64,000 nt of DNA, taken from the NCBI GenBank assembly GCA_020026355.1, contig JAHHQP010000004.1, positions 6,608-70,607 of the forward strand. Direction: 5' to 3'. The stretch is from Bacteroidales bacterium. Lineage in GTDB: Bacteria; Bacteroidota; Bacteroidia; Bacteroidales; UBA932. Positions 43,162 to 53,100 of the stretch are shown one piece after another. The position numbers and the translations under genes are program-made. Numbering within the stretch: position 1 is the first letter of the stretch; every line of letters begins with the position of its first letter. The notes below the pieces were generated by a model. That model was given only the letters and a program-made list of their open reading frames with translations. It did not search any database and had not been told where the DNA came from.

Positions 43162-43356
43162 ATGGCAGAAAAGGAAGAATTTGACTATCAGCAGGCGATG
43201 AAGAGCTTGGAGGAGATTGCTGCGAAGGTGGAAGATCCTTCTACGAGCATCGATGAAATCGAGAAATACGTCGCCCGATCTGAAAAGCTGGTGAAGGATT
43301 GCAGGGCTTATCTCCGGGGAACCCGGGAAAAACTGGAATCATTGGAAAATATCTGA
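43162..43356 (+). CDS. xseB: Exodeoxyribonuclease VII small subunit
   Basis: A 64-residue small subunit that binds the XseA coiled-coil in multiple copies. FDYQQAMKSLEEIAAKVEDP and the following heptad-like helix ending in CRAYLRGTREKLESLE are typical of XseB. It directly follows xseA and precedes the glycogen branching enzyme gene by 15 bases. Confidence 0.93.
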   Translation: MAEKEEFDYQQAMKSLEEIAAKVEDPSTSIDEIEKYVARSEKLVKDCRAYLRGTREKLESLENI

Positions 43357-43371
43357 TCGCGCAATAGAGAT

Positions 43372-45384
43372 ATGGAAAGAATCAAGAAACTGTATGAAAC
43401 GGATCCGTGGCTGGAACCTTACAAGGGTGTGGTCGATGCACGTCATGCCCGGATTGAGGAAACTTATGCGAAACTTGCGAGGGGCGGCCGTCTGATCAAT
43501 GCGGTGAACAACCACCTCTACTATGGCCTCCATCGTGCGGACAACGGGAACTGGGTATTCCGGGAGTGGGCTCCGAATGCGAACAAGATCTACCTTATCG
43601 GAGAATTCAACAATTGGAAGAGGACCGAGTCCTATGCGCTGCAACCGACAGGCAACGGCAACTGGGAAATTGAACTTCCGTCGATGTTCATGGGGCATGG
43701 GGATCTGTACAAGCTCTACATCGAGTGGCCGGGAGGAGGCGGTGAGCGCCTTCCCGCTTATACGACCCGTGCGGTCCAGGATCCTGACAGCAAGGCTTTC
43801 TGTGCTCAGGTCTGGGAACCTGCAGTGCCTTATGAATGGAAGAATCCGGGGCCAGGCAAGAGAGAGCATCCTTTCATCTACGAGTGTCATGTCGGCATGG
43901 CCGTCGAGGAGGAGAAGGTAGGAACTTTCGATGAATTCCGTAAGAATGTCCTGCCGCAGGTTGCTGAACTGGGCTATGATACTCTTCAGATCATGGCGCT
44001 TCAGGAGCACCCGTATTATGGTTCCTTCGGTTATCAAGTCTCCAATTTCTTCGCGCTGAGTTCCCGTTTCGGTACTCCGGAGGAATTCAAGGCTCTGGTC
44101 GATGAGGCACATGGTCTGGGCATTGCAGTGGTCATGGATATCGTTCATTCTCATTCTGTGGACAATGAGGTGGAAGGCCTCGGAATGTTCGATGGCAGGG
44201 AAGACCTCTATTTCTACAAAGGTCCTCAGGGACACCATCCGGCCTGGGGCTCGAGATGTTTCGATTACGGAAAGGATGAGACGAAATATTTCCTGCTGGC
44301 GAACTGTAAATACTGGCAGGAAGAATATCATATCGACGGCTTCCGTTTCGATGGAGTGACCAGCATGCTGTACTGGGATCATGGACTCGGGAAGGATTTC
44401 GTCGGATATGACAATTATTTCAATGAAGGGGTCGATGAGAATGCCGTCACCTATCTGGCGCTGGCCAATCTTCTGATCAAGGAAGGAAATCCGGACGCTT
44501 TCACCATCGCGGAGGATGTCAGCGGCATGGCCGGACTGGCCGCTCCGTTCGAGGCTGGCGGTATCGGCTTCGATTTCAGGATGAGCATGGGTGTGGCGGA
44601 CAACTGGATCAGATGGATCAAGACCCTCCCGGACGAGAAGTGGAGTGTCGGGGAGATCTGGTGGCAGCTCACGAACAAACGTGAGGATGAGAAGACCATC
44701 AGCTATGCCGAGTGCCATGACCAGGCAATGGTCGGGGACAAGACCATCATTTTCCGTCTCATGGATGCCGAAATGTATACGGCCATGAACAAAGGCTCGA
44801 AATCACTGATAGTCGAAAGGGGAATGGCCCTGCATAAGATGATCCGTCTGGTGAGCATGGCGACAGCCGGAGACGGTTACCTCAATTTCATGGGCAATGA
44901 ATTCGGTCATCCGGAATGGATCGATTTTCCGAGGGAAGGGAACGGCTGGTCTTACAAATATGCCCGAAGACAGTGGTCTCTTGCGGAGCCGGATTACCTC
45001 AGGTACAGGTACTTGAGAAATTTCGACAAGGAAATGGTACATCTTGCATCCCGGGAAGATATCTATTCGTACAAACCGGAACTTCTGGTCCAGGACGAGG
45101 AGAAGAAAATACTGATTTTCAAGAGAAATAATTGTATATTTGCTTTCAATTTCAATCCGACCTCGTCATTTGCTGATTACGGTATAGCGGCACCGGAAGG
45201 ACAATATTTTTCGGTACTTGATTCCGATGAAGCCGAATTTGATGGTTTCTCCCGATTGAAAGAAGGGGAAACCTATTTCACCATACCTGAGAAATGCCCG
45301 AACGGCAAACCTTGCTACAAGGATTCTCTGTATTTGTACTTGCCGAGCCGCTGTGCTCTGGTTTTGAAGAAAATTGATGAATGA
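43372..45384 (+). CDS. glgB: 1,4-alpha-glucan branching enzyme (GH13)
   Basis: A 670-residue enzyme that cuts alpha-1,4 chains and rejoins them in alpha-1,6 linkage to form glycogen branches. A CBM48 domain (about 50-145; NGNWVFREWAPNANKIYLIGEFNNW) precedes the (beta/alpha)8 barrel. The nucleophile is Asp327 in DGFRFDGVTSMLY and the acid/base Glu381 in FTIAEDVSG; IVHSHSVDN and ECHDQAMVGD are the other conserved regions. It resembles the eukaryotic-type branching enzyme more than E. coli GlgB in length and motifs. First gene of the glycogen cluster. An intragenic promoter-like box is near its 3' end. Confidence 0.95.
   Translation: MERIKKLYETDPWLEPYKGVVDARHARIEETYAKLARGGRLINAVNNHLYYGLHRADNGNWVFREWAPNANKIYLIGEFNNWKRTESYALQPTGNGNWEIELPSMFMGHGDLYKLYIEWPGGGGERLPAYTTRAVQDPDSKAFCAQVWEPAVPYEWKNPGPGKREHPFIYECHVGMAVEEEKVGTFDEFRKNVLPQVAELGYDTLQIMALQEHPYYGSFGYQVSNFFALSSRFGTPEEFKALVDEAHGLGIAVVMDIVHSHSVDNEVEGLGMFDGREDLYFYKGPQGHHPAWGSRCFDYGKDETKYFLLANCKYWQEEYHIDGFRFDGVTSMLYWDHGLGKDFVGYDNYFNEGVDENAVTYLALANLLIKEGNPDAFTIAEDVSGMAGLAAPFEAGGIGFDFRMSMGVADNWIRWIKTLPDEKWSVGEIWWQLTNKREDEKTISYAECHDQAMVGDKTIIFRLMDAEMYTAMNKGSKSLIVERGMALHKMIRLVSMATAGDGYLNFMGNEFGHPEWIDFPREGNGWSYKYARRQWSLAEPDYLRYRYLRNFDKEMVHLASREDIYSYKPELLVQDEEKKILIFKRNNCIFAFNFNPTSSFADYGIAAPEGQYFSVLDSDEAEFDGFSRLKEGETYFTIPEKCPNGKPCYKDSLYLYLPSRCALVLKKIDE
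45135..45142 (+). promoter_or_regulatory. Intragenic promoter-like box inside glgB
   Basis: TATATTTG within the glgB coding region, in a locally A/T-rich stretch and built on a rare ATA codon. It could start a shorter transcript for the debranching enzyme and following genes. No TTTG at ideal spacing. Confidence 0.35.
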
Positions 45385-45405
45385 ACCCGTTTAACGATAT
45401 TTGAT

Positions 45406-47343
45406 ATGGCTTTTCTTAAATTCAACAAGTCAGAGCTTGTGAACCTGTCCTATTCTCTCAAGAGGGAGATTCTTTCGGCGAACAAGACAGGTGCCTACTG
45501 CAATACATCCATCGTGACTTGCAATACCAGACGTTATCACGGACTGCTTGCGGTTCCAGTGGATGAGTTCGGAGGTGGAAAGTACATGCTGCTTTCATCC
45601 CTGGACGAAAGTCTCGTTCTGGAAGGCAAACAGTTCAATTTGGGAATCCATTGCTATGGAGACACTTATGAGCCAAGAGGACACAAATATATTGTGGACT
45701 TCGATCAGGATCCGTTTCCGGTCATCACCTACAAGGTCGGTGAGATCCTGTTCAGGAAGACGCTCATGATGGTGCCGGACAACGATCAGATTCTCATCAA
45801 ATATGAGTTGCTGGACGCTCCTTCCAAAGTCTCGCTGCAATTGAAGCCTTTCCTGGCATTCAGAAGCGTGCATGGCCTGACACACCAGAATTCTGAAGCG
45901 AGGACTTCCTACGAAGAAATCGACAGCGGCGTCGCTTTCAGGATGTACAAGGGTTTTCCTTACTTGAACATGCAGCTTTCTACCAAGGCTTCCTGGAAAT
46001 CAGTTCCTTACTGGTATTCTGGAGTCACCTATTCGGACGAATACCGTAGAGGTTTCGATTGCAAGGAGGATCTTTTTGTACCGGGATCCTTCTTTCTGGA
46101 TCTCAAGGCCGGCGAGTCCGTCGTCTTCTCCGCCTCTGTCAATGAGGTCGCGGCAAAAGGACTTAAACGTAAGTTTACTTCTGTCGTCAATAAGGCGGAA
46201 CCGCTGGAGTCCATGCACGACATCCTGGTTTCCAATGCCAATCTGCTCAAATGCAGAAGGAACGGCAGAAATCGTATCAATGCAGGTTTCACCTGGCTGG
46301 AAACCGGTCTGCTGCGTGAGACGGTCGTTGCGTTGCCTGGTCTGACTCTCTATGCAGACGGCAATACTGCAGAATTCGAGGAAATCCTGGATACCTTGAT
46401 CGCGGATGAACAGGAGAGACTGTTCAAGAGGACCACTCAGGTGGCCGCTCCGCTCCGCCTGACCGATACGATCCAGCAGTATATTGATTTCACCGGTGAA
46501 GAAAAGCGAATCTGGATGAAATACGGGGAGACGCTGAAAGGCATCATCGAGAGTTATGGTCCAGGCCGGAGAAAAGAAGTGACCCTTCATCCGAACGGAC
46601 TGCTCTGGGCACAGGCGGATGGCGTTGCTCTTTCCTGGATGAATGCCTATGTGAACGGCCGTCCGGTTACGGAAAGAGCCGGTTATCAGATCGAGACGAA
46701 CGGCTTCTGGTACAATGCCCTCTGCTTCGCTCTGGAGATGGAGAGCAAGTATGGGCCCGAGAAAAATGATTTTATCGCGAGGTGGTCTCCGGTAAGGGAT
46801 CTCGTGAAGAAGAATTTCCAGCCGATGTTCTGGATGGAAGATAAGAGAAGGTTGGCGGACTATGTCGACAACTCCCATAAGGATGAAGCGGTACGTCCTA
46901 ACCAGATCTTCGCGATGTATGTCCACTATACTCCGTTGGATGACGAGGTGATCGGAGAGGCCATCATGACGGTCCGCAACGAACTGGTCACCAAACGTGG
47001 AATCCGTACTCTTTCTCCAAGGAACGTGGCTTACCGAGGTGTATATGAAGGATCTCAGATTGACCGAGACCTCGCTTATCATCAGGGCTGTGCCTTTCCT
47101 TCATTGCTCAATGTCTATATGGATCTCGCCTTCCGTCTGCTGGGCAGCAAGTTCTGCAAGAGGGCGGAATACCTTACGGAGGGATTCTACGAGGATCTTC
47201 ACAAGCACGGTGTCGGACTCTTCTCTGAACTCTATGACGGAGATCCGCCTCACGAGCCGCATGGAGCCATTTCATCCGCATGCAGTGTCGCTGCGTTGCT
47301 CAGAGTTGATTATCTCATGAATAAATACAAGGAGGAGAAATAA
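45406..47343 (+). CDS. Glycogen debranching enzyme (amylo-alpha-1,6-glucosidase type)
   Basis: A 645-residue debranching enzyme of the archaeal/bacterial GDE type. The N-terminal beta-sandwich (about 15-270) opens with NLSYSLKREILSANKTGAYCNTSI; the C-terminal (alpha/alpha)6 barrel is the GH133-like amylo-1,6-glucosidase domain, with INAGFTWLETGLLRETVVALPGL, YQIETNGFWYNALCFALEME, and SYxQGCAFPSLL-type motif (YHQGCAFPSLLNVYMDLAFRL). It removes alpha-1,6 branches left after phosphorolysis. Its stop overlaps the start of the GT4 gene (TAATG), giving tight translational coupling, and it follows glgB by 21 bases. Confidence 0.92.
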   Translation: MAFLKFNKSELVNLSYSLKREILSANKTGAYCNTSIVTCNTRRYHGLLAVPVDEFGGGKYMLLSSLDESLVLEGKQFNLGIHCYGDTYEPRGHKYIVDFDQDPFPVITYKVGEILFRKTLMMVPDNDQILIKYELLDAPSKVSLQLKPFLAFRSVHGLTHQNSEARTSYEEIDSGVAFRMYKGFPYLNMQLSTKASWKSVPYWYSGVTYSDEYRRGFDCKEDLFVPGSFFLDLKAGESVVFSASVNEVAAKGLKRKFTSVVNKAEPLESMHDILVSNANLLKCRRNGRNRINAGFTWLETGLLRETVVALPGLTLYADGNTAEFEEILDTLIADEQERLFKRTTQVAAPLRLTDTIQQYIDFTGEEKRIWMKYGETLKGIIESYGPGRRKEVTLHPNGLLWAQADGVALSWMNAYVNGRPVTERAGYQIETNGFWYNALCFALEMESKYGPEKNDFIARWSPVRDLVKKNFQPMFWMEDKRRLADYVDNSHKDEAVRPNQIFAMYVHYTPLDDEVIGEAIMTVRNELVTKRGIRTLSPRNVAYRGVYEGSQIDRDLAYHQGCAFPSLLNVYMDLAFRLLGSKFCKRAEYLTEGFYEDLHKHGVGLFSELYDGDPPHEPHGAISSACSVAALLRVDYLMNKYKEEK

Positions 47344-48638
47344 TGAAAGTATTGATGTTTGGATGGGAATTTCCTCCTCATATCGCAGGAGGATTGGGAA
47401 CCGCTTGCTATGGTATGACGAAAGGTCTGGCCTATAATGACGTGGATGTGCTTTTCGTGATGCCTTCCGCATCGGGTGATGAGGACCAGAGCGCCGTGCG
47501 TATCATCAATGCAAGTGATGTTCCGGTAGATACGGTCTCCACGACCGTAGATGAATTTCTGGGTAAGGTCAGTTTCGTGCACATCGGCACGAACATGGTC
47601 CCTTATGTGGATCCGCAGGAGTTCACCCAGATGGTGGAAGAAGAACGAAAGAGACAGATCAAGGGTTTCCGTGTGCAGTATGGCCAGAAATACAAGTTTT
47701 CCGGCAAATATGGCGCGAATCTTATGGAAGAAGTTGCCAGATATGCTATGGTCGGTGCGACCATAGCGCTGCAGCACAAGGATGAGATCGATGTGATCCA
47801 CGCTCATGACTGGTTGACCTATCTGGCCGGCATCGCGGCCAAGCAGCTTACCGGGAAACCGCTTGTCGTCCATGTACATGCCACTTCATTCGACCGTTCA
47901 AGCGACGATAAGATCGATACCAGGGTCTATGACCTTGAAAAGCGGGGCATGGAGGTTGCCGACAAGGTGATCGCCGTCAGCGAACTGACCAGGAACATTG
48001 TCATCAACAAATACGGCATCGATCCTTCCAAGGTCGTTGCGGTGCATAACGCCGTCGATTTCAGCGGCAGACAAAATCTGGAGGTCGAAAGGAACGTTCC
48101 GGACAAGGTGGTGACTTTTCTGGGACGAGTCACTTACCAGAAAGGACCGGAATATTTCATCGAGGCTGCCGCGAAGGTATTGAAGAAATGTCATAATGTC
48201 CGTTTCGTGATGGCCGGAAGCGGTGATATGCTCAACAGGTGTATCCGCCATGTGGCCCGTCTCGGCATTTCGGACCGTTTTCATTTCACCGGCTTTCTGC
48301 GTGGCAAGGAGGTTCAGAAGATGTTCGCGCTGTCGGATGTCTATGTGATGCCGTCCATTTCTGAACCGTTCGGTATCTCTCCTCTGGAAGCCATGCAGAC
48401 GAATGTGCCGTCCATCATTTCCAAGCAGTCCGGATGTGCGGAGATCTTGAAATACGCATTGAAGGTTGATTTCTGGGATGTGGATGCCATGTCCGATGCC
48501 ATCTACGGCCTTCTGCAGTATCCGGCTATTTCCAAGCTGGCGTCGCGTTGCGGTTATGAAGAGGTGAATTCTCTTAAATGGAACAATGCCGCCGCGAAGA
48601 TCAAACGCGTCTATGAAGCTGCAATCAATCATGAATAA
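47343..48638 (+). CDS. Family 4 glycosyltransferase of the glycogen cluster
   Basis: A 431-residue GT-B glycosyltransferase (GT4). The N-terminal WEFPPHIAGGLGTACYGMTKGL is the glycine-rich acceptor-side loop seen in GT4/GT5 synthases. IDVIHAHDWLTYLAGI follows, the second domain opens with VVTFLGRVTYQKGPEYFIEAA, and the donor-binding E-x7-E is SEPFGISPLEAM. Related proteins in Bacteroidota glycogen clusters are annotated as glycogen synthase or alpha-maltose-1-phosphate-type transferase; which donor is used cannot be told. The start shares bases with the stop of the debranching gene. Confidence 0.9.
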   Translation: MKVLMFGWEFPPHIAGGLGTACYGMTKGLAYNDVDVLFVMPSASGDEDQSAVRIINASDVPVDTVSTTVDEFLGKVSFVHIGTNMVPYVDPQEFTQMVEEERKRQIKGFRVQYGQKYKFSGKYGANLMEEVARYAMVGATIALQHKDEIDVIHAHDWLTYLAGIAAKQLTGKPLVVHVHATSFDRSSDDKIDTRVYDLEKRGMEVADKVIAVSELTRNIVINKYGIDPSKVVAVHNAVDFSGRQNLEVERNVPDKVVTFLGRVTYQKGPEYFIEAAAKVLKKCHNVRFVMAGSGDMLNRCIRHVARLGISDRFHFTGFLRGKEVQKMFALSDVYVMPSISEPFGISPLEAMQTNVPSIISKQSGCAEILKYALKVDFWDVDAMSDAIYGLLQYPAISKLASRCGYEEVNSLKWNNAAAKIKRVYEAAINHE

Positions 48639-48666
48639 CCCTGTAACTATAAAAAACCATTAGATT

Positions 48667-50025
48667 ATGAAAAAAAGTTTATGTCTGTATTTTCAGGTCC
48701 ATCAGCCGACCAGATTGAGATTATATAGATTTTTCGATATAGGCAAAGACTCTCATTACTATGATGATTTCGCTAACCGTACCATTCTCAGGAGAGTCGC
48801 TCAGAAATGCTATCTTCCGATGAATGAAATTCTCCTCGAGCAGATCAAGAGCAGCAAGGGGGCATTCAAGGTCGCTTTCTCCATTTCAGGTTCCGTACTG
48901 GAGCAGTTCGACCGCTATTGTCCGGAAGTGCTGGACAGTTTCCGCCGTCTGGCGGATACCGGATGCGTAGAGTTTCTTTCAGAGACATACTACCATTCTC
49001 TCGCATCACTCGGTTCCGAACCGGAATTCAAGCATCAGGTGCTCAAGCACAAGGCTGCGATCGAACATTATTTCGGCTTGACTCCGAAAGCTTTCAGAAA
49101 TACTGAACTCATCTATTCCGATGCGATCGGAGAGATGGTCTACGATATGGGATTCAAGACCATGCTGACGGAAGGTGCGAAGCACGTCCTCGGTTGGAAG
49201 AGCCCGAACTATATCTACAGCGGAGCGAAGGCTCCGAAACTCAAGCTGCTTCTGAAGAATTCCAGACTGAGCGATGATATCGCTTTCCGTTTTTCCGACA
49301 GAACCTGGGCAGACTGGCCATTGACAGGGGAGAAGTATCTCAGCTGGCTCAAATCCACCGGAGAGAAAGATGAAATCATCAACCTCTTCATGGACTATGA
49401 AACTTTCGGCGAACATCAGAAGGCACAGAGCGGTATCTTTGAATTCATGAGATATCTTCCTACGGCAGTCCTCAATGACGGTACTTTCGAATTCGTGACT
49501 CCGTCTGAAGCGGCCAGAAAGCATGATCCGGTCGGTGAACTTGAAGTTGAGGATCCGATTTCATGGGCGGACGAAGAGAGGGATGTGACCGCCTGGCTGG
49601 GCAATGAACTCCAGAATGATGCGTTCAACAAGCTTTACGGTCTGACCGAGAAACTCAGTCTCCTGAACGATGAAGCGCTCTGGGCGGATTTCGGACATCT
49701 CCAGGAAAGCGACCACTTGTACTATATGTGCACGAAGTTCTTCTCCGATGGTGCTGTACATAAATATTTCAACCCGTACGATACGCCTTACGAGGCATTC
49801 ATCAACTATATGAATGTCCTGAGTGATTTTATTTTACGTGTAAATGATGCAATTTCAATTTCAGATGTTAACTTTGCAGCCGCAAAGGTTGAGACTGCTC
49901 CCGTAAAGAAGGCTCCGGCCAGAACTGCGGTATCCCGGAAGAATACGGAGAAGAAGTCTGAGACGCCTGCCAAGAAAACTGCGGCTTCAAAGAAGACTGC
50001 AGTCAGGAAGACAGTGAAGAAATAA
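48667..50025 (+). CDS. GH57 amylase/glycoside hydrolase with basic tail
   Basis: A 452-residue GH57 protein, a family of alpha-amylases, 4-alpha-glucanotransferases and branching enzymes with a (beta/alpha)7 barrel. Visible family regions are YFQVHQPTRLRLYRFFDIG, FSISGSVLEQF, VEFLSETYYHSLASL, YRNTELIY-type ELIYSDAIGEMVYDMGF and INLFMDYETFGEHQ (the catalytic Asp region). The last 48 residues are low in complexity, rich in Lys, Ala, Thr and Pro (KKAPAR, KKTAASKKTAVRKTVKK), resembling histone H1 tails. The gene precedes the GT3::GT35 fusion and uses an A/T-rich, unusual-codon stretch near its end (about 49820-49876). Confidence 0.92.
   Translation: MKKSLCLYFQVHQPTRLRLYRFFDIGKDSHYYDDFANRTILRRVAQKCYLPMNEILLEQIKSSKGAFKVAFSISGSVLEQFDRYCPEVLDSFRRLADTGCVEFLSETYYHSLASLGSEPEFKHQVLKHKAAIEHYFGLTPKAFRNTELIYSDAIGEMVYDMGFKTMLTEGAKHVLGWKSPNYIYSGAKAPKLKLLLKNSRLSDDIAFRFSDRTWADWPLTGEKYLSWLKSTGEKDEIINLFMDYETFGEHQKAQSGIFEFMRYLPTAVLNDGTFEFVTPSEAARKHDPVGELEVEDPISWADEERDVTAWLGNELQNDAFNKLYGLTEKLSLLNDEALWADFGHLQESDHLYYMCTKFFSDGAVHKYFNPYDTPYEAFINYMNVLSDFILRVNDAISISDVNFAAAKVETAPVKKAPARTAVSRKNTEKKSETPAKKTAASKKTAVRKTVKK
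49869..49876 (+). promoter_or_regulatory. Intragenic promoter-like box near the end of the GH57 gene
   Basis: TAACTTTG, exact TAnnTTTG, in an A/T-rich patch with codons (TTA, GTA, TCA) rare elsewhere in the window. Predicted start near 49882, about 255 bases before the fusion gene, whose leader would include the strong hairpin at 50067-50107. Confidence 0.35.
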
Positions 50026-50066
50026 GTCTTCGGACTATTATGACACAGGTTCAGTGACTTCCATGT

Positions 50067-50107
50067 CAGTGTAGGCGATGGTCAATTCTTTGATCATCGC
50101 CCCACTG
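50067..50107 (+). promoter_or_regulatory. Strong hairpin in the leader of the GT3::GT35 gene
   Basis: Stem CAGTG + GGCGATGGTCAA pairing with TTGATCATCGCC + CACTG, 17 bp with one G-U pair and a small internal loop, closed by TTCT. No T-run follows, so it is not a classical terminator; it ends 29 bases before the start codon at 50137. It may control mRNA processing, stability or translation of the fusion gene. A 19-codon minus-strand reading frame overlaps it. Confidence 0.6.
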
Positions 50108-50136
50108 CGTAAGAAGCGCTGGACAATTTAATTATT

Positions 50137-53100
50137 ATGAAACAGATGGATGAAAAATTGATCAAACCGGATTATCTGTTTGAGGTGAGCTGGGAAGTAT
50201 GCAATAAAGTCGGCGGTATCTATACCGTCATTGCGACCAAGGCTCTGTATTTGAAATCTGAATACAAGAGACATCATATCATGGTGGGTCCGGACGTATG
50301 GATGGACGAGGTGAGCAACCCGGACTTTCTGGAGGATCCTTCATTGTACAGCGCTTGGAGAATGCAGGCGATGTCTGAAGGATTGAGGGTGCGTGTCGGA
50401 CGCTGGAACATTCCGGGCAAACCGACAGCGATTCTTGTAGATTTCAAGCAGTTCCTTACCAGACAGAATGAAATCCTGACCGAATATTGGAAAGAATTCG
50501 GAGTAGACTCCATTTCAGGTAACTGGGATTACAAGGAGTCAGCACTTTTCGGCTTCGCTGCTGGAAAGGTCATCGAGAGCTTCTGCAGATACAATCTGGA
50601 AGAATCCGATAAGGTAGTGGCACAGTTCCATGAGTGGATGACAGGTGCCGGTCTGCTTTACCTGAAGTATGTGAAACTTCCGGTGGCTACCGTCTTCACC
50701 ACGCATGCGACAGTCGTAGGCAGATGCATCGCTGGCAATAATCTCCCGTTGTATGATAACATGCTGTCTTACAACGGAGACCGGAAAGCTCGTGATTTCA
50801 ACGTTGCTGCCCGGCATTCGCTGGAGAAGAAAACCGCACAGAATGCGGATATCTTCACGACCGTCAGTGAGATCACAGCCAGAGAGTGTACCCAGTTCCT
50901 GGAAAGAAACGTGGACATCGTGACGCCGAACGGTTTCGAGCCGAGCTTCACTCCAGCCACGGATGAAGAATATGATGAGAAACGTCATGCTGCCCGCAAA
51001 CGTCTGGTGGAGGTCGCTGCCTGCATGAGCGGTGAGGAAGTGCCTGAAAATGCCGTTCTCGTCGGCATAGGAGGCCGTTATGAATGGAAGAACAAAGGTA
51101 TCGATGTCTTCATCGATGCGCTGGATAAATTGAATCATGCTGATTTCGAGGGAAAATGTGTCCATGCTTTCATCATGATCCCTTCCGGCAACAACGGACC
51201 GGACAAGCAGCTGCTCGCAAAACTTCAGGGCAATGAGTCCGATTACGTGACCAGAGTCTCCCATTATCTGATGACGCCGGAATACGATTCCGTCACCAGA
51301 CGCCTGAATGAACTCAATTTCAACAATGCGGTCGGTGATAAGGTGAAGGTCTATTTCGTACCGTCCTATCTCAATGGCAATGACGGCATCTTCAACATGC
51401 CTTACTACGATCTGCTGGCAGGACTTGACTTGAACATCTTCCCGTCCTATTATGAGCCGTGGGGCTATACTCCGCTGGAGAGTCTTGCGTTCAGAATTCC
51501 GACACTGACCACTTCATTGGCCGGTTTCGGAATGTGGGTGAGGGACCATTACAAGAAAGAGCATCCTGGCATCACGGTAGTGGACAGGAACGACTCGAAT
51601 TATTTCGAGGTGGTGGATGCGGTCGTGGAACGCATCAAGGAAATCGCCAATCTCGACAAAGATGAACGAAAAAGATATATGGCCAATGCCAGGGAGGTCT
51701 CTGAGATCGCTCTCTGGCAGAACAATATCATTTATTATAAAGAGGCTTATTCCAAAGCCTTGGAAAAAGTGCAATCAGTTAGGGGTGGATTCCCTTCTTT
51801 AAGGAATGAAAAAACAATGAGATACGAAAGAATTGACGTAAATCAGCCGACCTGGAACAGCGTGTTTGTTCAGCGTCATCTCCCAGACAGCCTGAAGGAC
51901 CTCGAAATCCTTTCGAAGAACCTTTGGTGGTGCTGGAACGAAAGTGCAAAGAACCTTTTTGCCGCAGTAGATCCGGAAGCATGGAAAGCGTCCGGCATGA
52001 ACCCGATCGCTATGCTGGACAGAGTCAGCCTAAAAAGGTACAAGGCCTTGGTACAGGATCCTGACTTCATGAAGCAGCTTTCTGAAGTGATGACCGAGTT
52101 CAACGCCTACATGGCGAAGAAAGCAGAGCGTAAAGATCCGTCCATCGCATATTTCTGCATGGAGTACGGTCTGGATACTTCTCTGAAGATCTATTCCGGC
52201 GGTCTCGGTATCCTTGCCGGTGACTATATCAAGGAAACTTCCGACATGAACACGAACCTCGTTGCCGTCGGTCTGCTTTACAGATATGGTTATTTCAACC
52301 AGAAACTGTCCGCTCAGGGTGAACAGGTCGCAGAGGATGTCGCGCAGGACTTCATGAAGATTCCTGCATCGCCGGTACGTGACGCCAACGGAAACTGGCT
52401 TTCCATCAGCGTAGCCTTCCCGGGACGTAATCTCAATGCAAGAATCTGGAGAGTGGATGTCGGCCGTACCGAACTCTACCTTCTCGATACCGATATTCCG
52501 GAGAACTTGCCGGAAGACAGGTCAGTGACCTATAACCTTTATGGTGGAAACTGGGAGAACAGACTCAAGCAGGAGCTTCTCCTCGGTGTCGGTGGTATCC
52601 GTGCACTCCGTGCGTTGGGCATGAATCCGCAGGTATATCACTGCAATGAAGGTCATGCCGCATTCATCGGTCTCGAGAGACTCCGTGAATACATCAACAA
52701 TGACAACCTTGATTATCCGGAGGCACTGGAAGTCGTCAGAGCTTCATCTCTCTTCACGACCCATACCCCAGTTCCTGCAGGCCACGATGCCTTCGATGAG
52801 GGTCTTCTCAGGAAATACATCGGCCATTATCCTCAGCGTCTCAAGATCGACTGGGAAACCATGATGTCCCTCGGTAAGGATAATCCTCAGGATGTCAATG
52901 AGAAATTCTCCATGAGTATTCTGGCTGCCAACATCTCTCAGGAGGTCAATGGCGTTTCCTGGCTCCATGGAAAAGTCAGTCGCGATATCCTTGCGCACAT
53001 GTGGCCTGGATATCTGCCGGAGGAACTTCATGTCAGCTATGTGACCAATGGTGTCCATTATCCGACCTGGACCGCTCCGGAATGGAAGGCGATCCATACC

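Noticed and set aside
50038..50097. 19-codon minus-strand frame beginning MIKELTIAYTDMEV in the GH57/GT3 gap
   Set aside because: Very short, no promoter or start signals, and the sequence is better explained by the strong hairpin; kept only as a note in the hairpin finding.
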